The notes: generated by a model from the letters alone, not told the origin. A DNA stretch of 38,302 bases from an uncultured Verrucomicrobiota bacterium (GCA_937867415.1 CALMKO010000089.1:1-38302), one strand, 5' to 3'; counted from the first letter of the stretch, positions 7,154 to 15,279 are shown. Numbers and translations: made by a program.

Positions 7154-8989
7154 ATGTCCCACCGCACGACACCGTTGGAAATCGAAGGGATGCCGCCCGG
7201 TATCCCCTACATCATCGGGAATGAAGCGGCGGAGCGATTTTCATTCTATGGGATGCGGTCGATTCTGGTGGTCTTCATGGTGCAGTATCTACATCTCATG
7301 GATGGCAGCGGGCAGGCGATCTCGAAGAACGAGGCGGTCGCGAACTACCATGAATTCGCCGGTTGGGTGTATTTCACGCCCTTTCTCGGCGCCTTGTTGG
7401 CCGATATCTTTTTGGGGAAATACCGGACCATCCTGTGGCTCTCGATGGTCTATTGCCTCGGTCATGCGGCGCTGGCTTGCATGGGGACCAGCGGGAATTC
7501 TCCGCAATGGCTGCTCGTGGGGCTGGTCTTGATCTGTATCGGTTCGGGGGGGATCAAGCCCTGTGTGTCCGCGCATGTCGGTGATCAATTCGGAAAGAGC
7601 AACCATCACCTGATACCGGGAATCTATCACTGGTTCTATTTTTCCATCAACTTCGGGGCCTTCTTCTCCACGCTGCTCACGCCGTGGTTGCTTCACCAGT
7701 ACGGGCCGCATTGGGCTTTTGGTGTGCCTGGGGTGTTGATGGCGCTTGCCACATTCATGTTCTGGCTGGGACGCAAGCGCTTCGTCCACATCCCGCCATC
7801 GGGCTCGCGTTTTTTCAAGGAGATGTTTTCAAGGGATGGCATGGTGGCGCTGGGGAAGCTGATTCCGTTGTTCACGTTCATCGCGGTGTTCTGGTCACTC
7901 TATGACCAGACGGGCTCATCCTGGGTCCTGCAAGCGGAACAGATGGATCTAACATTTCTCGGGGTCACCTGGCTGGAGTCGCAGATTCAGGCGGTCAATC
8001 CGGTTTTGGTTTTGATCTATATTCCGTTGTTCACGTTTTTTGTCTATCCATGGTTGGACCGGATCTTTCCGCTCACCCCCTTGCGCAAGATCGGGCTGGG
8101 CTTGCTTCTGATGACGGCGTCATTCGCTCTGAGCACCTTGATCCAGACGTGGATCGATGCCGGGCAGCGCCCATCCATCGGCTGGCAGGTGCTGGCCTTC
8201 GCCATCATCACCGCTTCGGAGATCATGGTTTCCATCGTGGGATTGGAATTCGCATACACCCAGTCGCCGAGGGCGATGAAGTCCCTGATCATGTCCTTGT
8301 TTCTGCTTGCGGTGTGGGGTGGGAACAAGTTCACGGCAGCGGTCAATCATTTCATCGCCATTCCATCCGCGGGTGAGGTGCAGTTTGCGGCGGCGACTGC
8401 ACAATTGCCGCCGGATTGGCGGACCTCGCCGCGGAATGTGACGCTACCCGGGCATGATGGGGTGACGGGAACCCTGGATGATCTTGTGGCGCGTTGCCGG
8501 CAAGGGCGCCTGGAGGCCCTGGAGATTCCCGGGCGGTCGGTTTTCCTGGCGGCGGCGGAAAAAATCGAGGTTGCTTCCGGCAAGGCGCTGCCGTCGAATC
8601 CAGAGGGCCGTAAACTGCTGGGGGAGGCAAAAGATCTGTGGGGAAATCCCCTGGTTTATCAGCTCATCGACTCCACTCACGCGAAAATATCCAGTGCCGG
8701 TCCGGATCGAACGAGTCAGACGCAGTGGGATACGGGTTTAATGATTGAGAAGGTGGCCTCCGAGACGGTTCCCGCCGGCGCGACTTGGCTCGGGCGACGC
8801 AAGGAGGAGCTTGGAATAGCAGAGCAGCCGAGTGCCGCGGGGTTTGAGCGCACGGAGTTTTCAGGGGGGCAGAGTAAGTTGGAAGGAGCGGCCTATTTCT
8901 CGTTCTTTACCTGGCTGGTCTTCGCCACGCTGCTCATTTACGTTCCTTTTGCCTGTTTTTATCGGCCGAAGGGGTATTTACACGATTGA
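7154..8989 (+). CDS. POT/PTR-family proton-coupled peptide transporter with a soluble insert
   Basis: The 611-residue protein belongs to the proton-dependent oligopeptide transporters of the inner membrane, which bring in di- and tripeptides. The proton-coupling signature ExxERFxxYG is present as EAAERFSFYG at residues 24-33. FTPFLGALLADIFLGKYRT and GIKPCVSAHVGDQF also match the family. Membrane segments run to about residue 402 and resume at 579-603. Between them lies a soluble stretch of about 175 residues that simple POT proteins lack. It contains GHDGVTGTLDDL (433-444), LWGNPLVYQ (495-503) and SAGPD (514-518), which recall the C-terminal part of GspG-type pseudopilins. The transporter call is firm; the meaning of the insert is open. 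Confidence 0.92.
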   Translation: MSHRTTPLEIEGMPPGIPYIIGNEAAERFSFYGMRSILVVFMVQYLHLMDGSGQAISKNEAVANYHEFAGWVYFTPFLGALLADIFLGKYRTILWLSMVYCLGHAALACMGTSGNSPQWLLVGLVLICIGSGGIKPCVSAHVGDQFGKSNHHLIPGIYHWFYFSINFGAFFSTLLTPWLLHQYGPHWAFGVPGVLMALATFMFWLGRKRFVHIPPSGSRFFKEMFSRDGMVALGKLIPLFTFIAVFWSLYDQTGSSWVLQAEQMDLTFLGVTWLESQIQAVNPVLVLIYIPLFTFFVYPWLDRIFPLTPLRKIGLGLLLMTASFALSTLIQTWIDAGQRPSIGWQVLAFAIITASEIMVSIVGLEFAYTQSPRAMKSLIMSLFLLAVWGGNKFTAAVNHFIAIPSAGEVQFAAATAQLPPDWRTSPRNVTLPGHDGVTGTLDDLVARCRQGRLEALEIPGRSVFLAAAEKIEVASGKALPSNPEGRKLLGEAKDLWGNPLVYQLIDSTHAKISSAGPDRTSQTQWDTGLMIEKVASETVPAGATWLGRRKEELGIAEQPSAAGFERTEFSGGQSKLEGAAYFSFFTWLVFATLLIYVPFACFYRPKGYLHD

Positions 8990-9469
8990 TCCCGGAATCC
9001 GCAGTGCGTCAGAGAGGGGTGCTTTTGAGCATGGATTGATCGACTTGGACGGATTTTAAAGAAGACTCGGAAATCGAAAACCCCACTCGTCTTCACCCGA
9101 TCGGTGAAACCAGACTTCTTCATGGCTCATGGATTCCACACGCGGGTTTCACGTTGATCCTTAAAATCCTTCCGCAACGGCGGGAGGCGGGATTTTGGAT
9201 TCTGGCTACAATCCTGTTTCCAAATACACCGAAGTTCATTTTTCGCACTTTCCGGTGAAATCTGGGTCGTTTTAACCCCTGATGGGCAGTAAAATTTTTT
9301 CGTTTTTGAGGATGGATCTCACGGTTTTTTTGGAAAAACCAGCGAATGGTTTTCCTAACTCGCTTATTTTAAGCGATTTATTTTTTATTTTGTGGATTCA
9401 AAATAAATCTTGTCGAGGCTGGGTATAAAAGTGTACTTTTCTGCACTGACACGAAGGTCAGTTCAACCA
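8990..9469. other. 480-bp spacer before the dcw cluster, rich in inverted repeats
   Basis: I see no convincing gene here. The stretch becomes AT-rich from about 9280. It contains several inverted repeats: GAAGAC/GTCTTC (9061-9094), TTCACC/GGTGAA (9092-9108), AAAATCC/GGATTTT (9163-9196), GGAAAAACCA/TGGTTTTCC (9332-9355, one bulged A) and TCGCTTA/TAAGCGA (9360-9376). It probably holds the end of the transporter transcript and the promoter of the cell-division cluster. Confidence 0.6.
9360..9390 (+). terminator. Weak candidate intrinsic terminator or operator upstream of mraZ
   Basis: A 7-bp perfect stem, TCGCTTA/TAAGCGA, with a TTT loop is followed by a run of A and T dominated by T (9377-9390). 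The stem is short and not GC-rich, so it could equally be an operator. A possible -10 box TATAAA at 9424-9429 lies downstream, without a good -35 at the usual distance. Confidence 0.3.
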
Positions 9470-9922
9470 GTGAGCACCACCGAATTCAGCTACATGGGCC
9501 ATACGGCCTACAAGATGGACCCGAAGTATCGGGTTTCCATCCCTACGAGCTGGCGTCCGGCGGCGGGTGAACCGCTTTATCTTCTTTCCTCCAAGACCCA
9601 CGACATGCCCGTGATCAAGGTGCTCAGCCAAAAGGCCTACGATCACCGCAAGAACACGGTGAAAAACAGCAATCTCAGCCCGCGTGAAAAGACCGACCTT
9701 CTCGGAACTTTCGCCATGCAGTGCCGGGCGGCGAATGTGAACGACCAAGGGAAGCTCCTGATTCCGAAAGACCTTAGCGAGGCGATCGGCATCAAGGCGG
9801 ACTCGGAAGTCGTCCTCGCCGGACGCGACCTCCATTTCGAGGTCTGGAGCAAGGAAAACCACGCCAAGGTGCTCATCATCGAAGCTCCAAATCTCGAAAA
9901 CGACGTGCTCGGAATTTTCTAA
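9470..9922 (+). CDS. mraZ: Transcriptional regulator MraZ
   Basis: MraZ is the DNA-binding protein that heads most dcw clusters and controls them. I place the start at GTG 9470, giving 150 residues; ATG 9494 is an alternative, and a GAAGG about 12 bases upstream supports 9470 weakly. The two AbrB-like half-domains are visible. The first has DPKYRVSIP, where the family usually has Asp-x-Lys-Gly-Arg, so a tyrosine replaces the glycine. The second has NDQGKLLIP followed by LSEAIGIKADSEVVLAGRD. The sequence is quite divergent, but position directly before rsmH makes the identity nearly certain. I did not find the three-fold TGGGN repeats known as MraZ boxes upstream. Confidence 0.9.
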   Translation: MSTTEFSYMGHTAYKMDPKYRVSIPTSWRPAAGEPLYLLSSKTHDMPVIKVLSQKAYDHRKNTVKNSNLSPREKTDLLGTFAMQCRAANVNDQGKLLIPKDLSEAIGIKADSEVVLAGRDLHFEVWSKENHAKVLIIEAPNLENDVLGIF

Positions 9923-9956
9923 ACCACTCTCACCCACCACACACCCAACAGCAGCA

Positions 9957-11522
9957 ATGTTGTTCACCCCACCAATTCCGACACTTGAAGCGGTCCGCAA
10001 ATCAGCGGCTACGGTCGCTCTCGCCCGAGTGTCGGAGTTGGGACTCTTTTCCTTTTCAGACGGAGCAAGGCGCTCGGGACAGTATGCCTCTTCGTTAATC
10101 CTAACGGATGCCCGCACCGCACCTGGCTGGTTGCTGGTGCGGCGTCCGGTGATTTTCCTGGCTCAGTGCAACAAGTCTCTCGGGACAGAGCTTTTTGCGC
10201 GTTTCAAATCGATGGTCCGCGCTGCTCCTGGCTGGTTGTCAGCGCGGCCATCGCAGACTTTCTTTTCAAGACAAGATGGTGGGCTCGGGACAGCCGCCCG
10301 TTTTGTCGATCAAGCAGACGTCCGCACCGCTCCTGGCTGGTTGTCGTTGCGGCGTCTGGGAACTTTCGTAGCTGAAGCAAAGAGGTCTCTCGGGACCGAG
10401 CTTGGCTCAGCATTCGATGCGATGGTCCGCGCTTCTTCAGGGGTGTTGTTTGCGCGACCATCGCAGAATTTTTTTTTAGGATCCACTCATGGGCTCGGGA
10501 CAGCACACGAGTGGATCTCTCCGACGGATGCCTGCGCTGCTCCTGGCTGGTTGTCAGCGCAGGCTCCGGACCCCTTTTCTGAGAATCCGGCAGCGGGCGG
10601 TTACCATCTGCCGGTATTCCCTGAGGAATGTGCCGAGTGGATGGCGGCGAGTCCGGGGAAGTTCATCATCGACGGAACACTCGGTGGCGGCGGGCACAGT
10701 GAGATTTTTCTCAATTCCGGAGCGAAGGTGTTGGGCGTGGATCGCGACCCGGAAGCACTTGCCCACGCCCGCGCACGGCTCGCGGGCTTTGGTGCTCGAT
10801 TTTCGACGTGGGAGGGAAACTTCTCACGCCTTCAAGAAATCCCCGAGATCCAGAAGGGGGAACTGGCCGATGGCCTGCTGATGGATCTCGGGGTATCTTC
10901 CCGCCAGCTCGATTCCGCTGCGCGAGGGTTTTCCTTCATGAGGGAAGGTCCTCTCGACATGCGCATGGGGCCGTCCAGCCCGCGCACGGCGGCGGAGATC
11001 GTCAACCACTGGCCGGAGGCCGAACTCGTGCGGATCTTGTTCGAATACGGCGAGGAATCCAAAGCGCGCCGGATCGCCGGGGCGATCGTCAGGCGGCGGG
11101 AGCAGTCGCCATTCGAGACGACGCTCGATTTGGCCGCTTGCGTCGAGCGTGCCATCGGCCGTCACGGACGCACCCATCCAGCGACCCGGACATTCCAAGC
11201 GATCCGGATGGCGGTCAATGAAGAGCTCGAGTCCCTGGCCACCGCACTTTCCCTGATTCCCAAAGTCCTCAAACCGGGGGGCGTGTTGTTGATCATCACC
11301 TTCCACAGTCTCGAGGATCGCATGGTGAAGCGCTTTCTCAAGCACCGCTCCACGCTCTTCCTTGATGAACCCGGTTGGCCGGAGCCACGGCCCAATCCGG
11401 ACTGTCAATTCCGCCTCCTTGTGAAGAAGGCCATCATTCCAACCACCGGGGAATGTTCCCAGAACCCGCGAGCCCGCAGTGCCAAACTGCGGGTTGCACA
11501 GCTTTTGGATCTCAAGCCATGA
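9957..11522 (+). CDS. rsmH: 16S rRNA (cytosine-1402-N4)-methyltransferase RsmH with a repeat-bearing N-terminal extension
   Basis: RsmH methylates C1402 of 16S rRNA using S-adenosylmethionine. The catalytic part begins near residue 216 of the 521-residue frame with YHLPVFPEEC, then IDGTLGGGGHS (SAM binding), VLGVDRDPEAL, LMDLGVSSRQLD, GFSFMREGPLDMRMG and ITFHSLEDRMVKRFL. That part is about 305 residues, the normal whole-protein length. The preceding 215 residues consist mostly of 35-residue repeats around APGWL and LGT, encoded by the hairpin array at 10068-10568. No ATG or GTG lies close before the core in frame; TTG 10551, inside the last hairpin loop, is the only near alternative. ATG 9957 has no Shine-Dalgarno site. 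The core call is firm and the start is unresolved. Its stop overlaps the next start as ATGA. Confidence 0.9.
   Translation: MLFTPPIPTLEAVRKSAATVALARVSELGLFSFSDGARRSGQYASSLILTDARTAPGWLLVRRPVIFLAQCNKSLGTELFARFKSMVRAAPGWLSARPSQTFFSRQDGGLGTAARFVDQADVRTAPGWLSLRRLGTFVAEAKRSLGTELGSAFDAMVRASSGVLFARPSQNFFLGSTHGLGTAHEWISPTDACAAPGWLSAQAPDPFSENPAAGGYHLPVFPEECAEWMAASPGKFIIDGTLGGGGHSEIFLNSGAKVLGVDRDPEALAHARARLAGFGARFSTWEGNFSRLQEIPEIQKGELADGLLMDLGVSSRQLDSAARGFSFMREGPLDMRMGPSSPRTAAEIVNHWPEAELVRILFEYGEESKARRIAGAIVRRREQSPFETTLDLAACVERAIGRHGRTHPATRTFQAIRMAVNEELESLATALSLIPKVLKPGGVLLIITFHSLEDRMVKRFLKHRSTLFLDEPGWPEPRPNPDCQFRLLVKKAIIPTTGECSQNPRARSAKLRVAQLLDLKP
9972..10041. repeat. Long inverted repeat at the front of the rsmH leader/extension
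   Basis: CCAATTCCGACACT (9972-9985) and AGTGTCGGAGTTGG (10028-10041) pair at 13 of 14 positions around a 42-base loop. It lies just before the alternating hairpin array and may be a closing or degenerate member of it. Confidence 0.6.
10068..10568. repeat. Array of ten alternating hairpins with a 105-bp period
   Basis: Two hairpin types alternate. Type A lies at 10105-10148, 10210-10253, 10315-10358, 10419-10464 and 10525-10568. Its loop centres on CTCCTGGCTGGTTGT, degenerate in the fourth copy, and is spaced exactly 105 bases from copy to copy. Type B lies at 10068-10089, 10166-10200, 10270-10307, 10371-10411 and 10480-10517. Its loop is TCGGGACA (TCGGGACC in the fourth), always closed by a C-G pair, and is spaced 105-106 bases. 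Stem sequences differ between copies but mostly keep pairing: outer A stems read CGGATG with CGTCCG, GATGG with CCATC, and CAGACG with CGTCTG. All A stems carry one extra base at about the same place in the left arm. Some B stems, mainly the first and fourth, are weaker. The pattern indicates constraint on folded DNA or RNA. The period is 35 codons, so the rsmH frame stays open throughout. Confidence 0.88.
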
Positions 11523-11860
11523 ACCGCCGTCGTAACGAAGTCCGCACTCCCGCTTCTGCTTTCATCGCGCTCATCGTCGCGGTGTCCATCATCGCTGGCG
11601 GAGGGGTGCTTCATGCCGTTTACAAAAACCGCCAGATTCAGGTATCACGTGAAATCGATGCGATCGACCGCCGTGTCGAGCAATACCGCCTCGACATCCG
11701 GACCACGGAAATGCGCATGGACCAACTTCTCAATCGCTTTGTGATTCGCAAGCAAATCGAGGCGAACAGTTCTTCTCTGCGTCCGATCCCGATGAATGCC
11801 GTCGAATCGATTCTTACGGCCGGAGGCTCTCGCCCGAGCGTGGCATCAACGATTCCCTAA
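11519..11860 (+). CDS. ftsL: FtsL-like division protein
   Basis: The 113-residue protein starts at ATG 11519, overlapping the rsmH stop by four bases. It has a short basic N-terminus (MNRRRNEVR), one membrane segment at about residues 15-33, and a charged helical stretch (35-80) with coiled-coil character. That is the bitopic layout of FtsL, which with FtsB and FtsQ activates the FtsWI peptidoglycan synthase at the septum. FtsL sequences diverge strongly, so the call rests on layout and position between rsmH and ftsI. ftsI begins three bases after its stop. Confidence 0.72.
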   Translation: MNRRRNEVRTPASAFIALIVAVSIIAGGGVLHAVYKNRQIQVSREIDAIDRRVEQYRLDIRTTEMRMDQLLNRFVIRKQIEANSSSLRPIPMNAVESILTAGGSRPSVASTIP

Positions 11861-11863
11861 CCT

Positions 11864-13783
11864 GTGAAGTCAGCTTTTCAATCCCGTTGCATCATCCTGT
11901 GCGCCACGCTTGTGGTGGGCTTGAGTGTGCTTTCGGCGCGCTTGGTCAAGATTCAGTTGGTGGACCGGCAGCGGTATGCGGAAAGCTCTCGGAAGGCTTA
12001 CCACCGGACCGAGGTCCTGGCGGCCAGTCGTGGGATGATCGTGGACCGCAACGAAGAACCGCTTGCCAAGAGCGTCCCGGTTTCCACCGTCTTTGTTGAC
12101 AAAAATCACCTGTATGACCCAAAGCTGGCGGCTTTCGGTCTTGCCTATCAGGAGGCTAGCGAGGAACCGGGTTGGAGCACGCTGGACTCCGCAAAGAAAA
12201 ACCGCAGGATCAATGTCCTCCGAGGCGAGCTTCTCAGTCGCGAGGAGGCACAGGTGATCGTTGAAAAGCATCTCGCTCATGCCATTGGAATCCTTGCGCG
12301 ACCGCTCGGCATGAGACGCGAGGAGCTCCGAGGGAAAATCGAAAACAGCAAGGGAAAGTGGATTCCCATCGCCAAGGATCTCCCCGAGGATGTGGCTGAC
12401 AACTTGCGTCATGAGGTGGACAGCCGGTGGATTCAAGGATTCGAATTTGAAAATTCAATCAAACGTTGGTACACCGCGCCGAACCTCGCAACCCACCTCA
12501 TCGGCTTCACAGGTGAAGTGGAAAACAAGGACGAACTCGGAAAATCCCGCGCCCGGGTCCTCGGACTGTTTGGAATCGAGTCATCCATGGAGACGTTTCT
12601 CGCCGGCCGGGACGGCTCCCGGGAACATCTGCGAGACTCCAGAGGTCTGGTTGTCCCGGGGAAAGAGACCAGCTTGAAACCGCCGCGTGCCGGTTTGAAT
12701 GTCAAGCTGACTCTCGACACGGGAATTCAAGCGATTGTCGAAGAGGAACTGGATGCGGGCTTGGCGGAGTTTGAATCTGTCCGCGGCTGTGTGGTTCTGA
12801 TGGATCCCAAAACAGGCGAGGTCCTGGGAATGGCCAGTCGCCCCCACTTCGATCTCAACTTGAAGCAGGACATCTCGGAAAATGGATATAACTATGCCAT
12901 TCAAGCGATTTATGAACCAGGCTCGACAATCAAAATTGTCGCCACCGCGGGCGCTCTGAATGAAGGGCTGGTCCGGCCGCAGACATCGATCTTTTGCCAT
13001 CATGGATATTATAAGTCCGGAGCGGTCGAAGTGAAGGATGATCATCCCGCAGGCTCTCTCTCCTTTGAAGGAGTGCTTCAGAAATCCAATAACATCGGAA
13101 CCTGGAGTCTGGGACGGCAGTTGGGGGCCAAGCGCTTCTACGATTACCTTCATCGATTTGGATTCGGTAAACGCACGGGGATTCAATTGAGCGGCGAAAG
13201 CTCGGGAATCGCGCGTAATACCGGCAACGAAGTCGACTTCTCCAGAGCCTGCTTTGGTTACGCCTCGAATGTCACGCCCCTCCAGCTCGCGTGTGCCTAC
13301 TCTGCAATCGCCAGCGACGGAAAACTGCGGAAACCGCACATCGTCAAGTCGGTCATCGCGAATGATGGAACAATCGTCGAAGACTATCTGCCGGAAGTCG
13401 TCAATGACGTGCTCAAGCCAAGCGCAGCCTCACAGATGCGCAATGCTTTGGAAAAGGTCGTCCTTGAAGGAGGAACCGCAACACGCGCCGCCGTTCCCGG
13501 ATTCCGCGTCGCCGGAAAAACAGGAACCGTGCAAAAACACAACCCGAAAGGTGGCTATCTCACGAATAGCTATATCGTCTCGTTTGCTGGCATGATGCCT
13601 GTCGATCAGCCCGCCTTCGTCTGCGTGGTGGTGGTCGATGATCCGAAAACGCAAAAGGTGACGCGCTATGGTGGAACCATTGCCGCGCCAATCTTCAGCA
13701 AGATCGCAACCCGCGTCGCCTCTCACATGAACTTAGTGCCTACTCAACCGATTGTCCCAGCGCTTGCGACTGCCACCCGATGA
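11864..13783 (+). CDS. ftsI: Penicillin-binding protein 2/3 type transpeptidase FtsI
   Basis: This is the monofunctional class B transpeptidase of septal peptidoglycan, 639 residues from GTG 11864. It has a cytoplasmic start, one membrane segment (about 9-28) and a dimerisation/pedestal domain containing SRGMIVDRNEEPLA. The transpeptidase domain shows all three catalytic motifs: STIK with Ser354 (SxxK), SNN at 408-410 (SxN) and KTG at 552-554. No PASTA domains follow. Its substrate is lipid II-derived strands, and its partner polymerase FtsW is encoded later in this cluster. The stop overlaps murE by four bases, indicating translational coupling. Class B assignment is certain; ftsI rather than a paralogue is inferred from the cluster. 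Confidence 0.94.
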   Translation: MKSAFQSRCIILCATLVVGLSVLSARLVKIQLVDRQRYAESSRKAYHRTEVLAASRGMIVDRNEEPLAKSVPVSTVFVDKNHLYDPKLAAFGLAYQEASEEPGWSTLDSAKKNRRINVLRGELLSREEAQVIVEKHLAHAIGILARPLGMRREELRGKIENSKGKWIPIAKDLPEDVADNLRHEVDSRWIQGFEFENSIKRWYTAPNLATHLIGFTGEVENKDELGKSRARVLGLFGIESSMETFLAGRDGSREHLRDSRGLVVPGKETSLKPPRAGLNVKLTLDTGIQAIVEEELDAGLAEFESVRGCVVLMDPKTGEVLGMASRPHFDLNLKQDISENGYNYAIQAIYEPGSTIKIVATAGALNEGLVRPQTSIFCHHGYYKSGAVEVKDDHPAGSLSFEGVLQKSNNIGTWSLGRQLGAKRFYDYLHRFGFGKRTGIQLSGESSGIARNTGNEVDFSRACFGYASNVTPLQLACAYSAIASDGKLRKPHIVKSVIANDGTIVEDYLPEVVNDVLKPSAASQMRNALEKVVLEGGTATRAAVPGFRVAGKTGTVQKHNPKGGYLTNSYIVSFAGMMPVDQPAFVCVVVVDDPKTQKVTRYGGTIAAPIFSKIATRVASHMNLVPTQPIVPALATATR

Positions 13784-15279
13784 CCCTACGCGATCTTATA
13801 TCCAGTTTGTCCAAAGTGACGGTTGCAGGACCGTTGGATACGGAGGTGCATACCATCACCGCCTCCTCACGCGACGTGATTCCAGGAGCGGTTTTTGCAG
13901 CGATCCGTGGCACCGTGATCGACGGACATCGATTCATCAATGACGCGCTGGCCGCCGGTGCGAGCGCGATCCTCGCGGAGACCGCGCAACCTGCGGACTA
14001 CAGCGCGCCCGCCACTTGGCTGCACGTGCCGGACAGTCGCGCTGCCGTCGCGACTCTCGCATCCGTGCTTGCCGACCATCCGTGGAAGGATCTCGCCATG
14101 GCAGGCGTCACAGGAACCAATGGGAAAACCACCACCGCCTTTTTACTCCATCACTTGATGAAGTCGGAGTGGCATCGTGCTGGTCTGTTAGGGACGATCC
14201 TGGTGGACGATGGGGAGACCATGGAAACCGCCCGGCACACCACGCCGGGCTCCATCGAGCTTTCAGCCGTGCTCACGCGCATGAAGGACAACGGCTGCCG
14301 CGGGGTGGCCATGGAGGTGTCCTCGCATGGCATCCATCAAAAGCGCGTGTCGGCGATCGGCTTCGACGCCTGCATCTTTACCAATCTCACCCAGGACCAC
14401 CTCGATTACCACGGCACGATGGATGCCTATTTCCAGGCAAAAGCCGCGTGGTTTTATGATCTGGCGGCAAATCCGCTGGGGAAAAAACCGGTTGCGGTGA
14501 TCAATACAGACGATGCCTATGGGCTGGAGCTGGCGGCATCACTGGATGGAAAGATGCCCGTGGTCCGGTTCGGTTTCGGCGTCCATTCCGATTTCCGAGC
14601 TAACAACTTCCGACAGAATGCTCGTGGGATGGAATTCGAACTCAGCGCGAAAGGTAAGTCCTATCTGGTGCGCGCACCCTTGATCGGTCGGTTTAATGTC
14701 TATAATCTGCTAGGGGCGCTGGCCGCTGCCAATGCCTGTGGAATCCGCCCTCGTTCTGCGATTGCGGCTCTTGCTGAAGCCCCGCAGGTCCCCGGACGCA
14801 TGGAAAACGTCGGGAATGCCGGCGGCGCGACGGTCTTTGTGGACTATGCGCACACTCCGGATGCTCTTGAAAACGCGTGCCGCACGCTGCGTGAACTTGA
14901 TCCGCGCCGGCTCATCACCGTCTTCGGTTGTGGCGGGGATCGGGACAAGGGCAAGCGCCCGTTGATGGCCGCTGCGGCGGCCCGTCACAGCGATGCGTGC
15001 GTCATCACTTCCGACAATCCGAGGTCGGAAGACCCGTTGGTGATCATCCGCGAAATCGAGGCAGGTCTCAAGGGCGTGAAGTCCCGCAGCATCCCCGACC
15101 GTGCGGAAGCCATCGCGTTCGCCGTCAACAACTCGCTTTCCGGCGATATCATTCTCATTGCCGGGAAGGGGCATGAGACCACTCAAACTTTTGCAAGCGA
15201 AACGCTCGAATTCGATGACCGCAAACACGCCGGCAAGGCCCTGCGTGATCGGGCACAAACGATCTCAGAAATGCGATGA
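13780..15279 (+). CDS. murE: UDP-N-acetylmuramoyl-tripeptide synthetase, MurE
   Basis: MurE adds the third amino acid to UDP-MurNAc-dipeptide in the cytoplasm. The 499-residue protein has the Mur ligase P-loop GVTGTNGKTTT near residues 109-119, the TPGSIEL and EVSSHGIHQKRV segments, and FVDYAHTPDAL in the C-terminal half. The substrate-selecting motif reads DNPR (in SDNPRSEDP), the form found in meso-diaminopimelate-adding enzymes. The wall peptide is therefore expected to be of the Gram-negative meso-DAP type. It overlaps ftsI and murF by four bases on each side. Confidence 0.96.
   Translation: MTLRDLISSLSKVTVAGPLDTEVHTITASSRDVIPGAVFAAIRGTVIDGHRFINDALAAGASAILAETAQPADYSAPATWLHVPDSRAAVATLASVLADHPWKDLAMAGVTGTNGKTTTAFLLHHLMKSEWHRAGLLGTILVDDGETMETARHTTPGSIELSAVLTRMKDNGCRGVAMEVSSHGIHQKRVSAIGFDACIFTNLTQDHLDYHGTMDAYFQAKAAWFYDLAANPLGKKPVAVINTDDAYGLELAASLDGKMPVVRFGFGVHSDFRANNFRQNARGMEFELSAKGKSYLVRAPLIGRFNVYNLLGALAAANACGIRPRSAIAALAEAPQVPGRMENVGNAGGATVFVDYAHTPDALENACRTLRELDPRRLITVFGCGGDRDKGKRPLMAAAAARHSDACVITSDNPRSEDPLVIIREIEAGLKGVKSRSIPDRAEAIAFAVNNSLSGDIILIAGKGHETTQTFASETLEFDDRKHAGKALRDRAQTISEMR

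Noticed and set aside
10204-10506. 100-codon open frame on the minus strand through the hairpin array
   Set aside because: It is a by-product of the repeats: antisense to them, repetitive, with no protein-like features.
10068-10568. CRISPR array or integron attC array
   Set aside because: Repeats are hairpins with variable stems every 105 bases and no unique spacers; no cas or integrase gene and no attC core sites are present.
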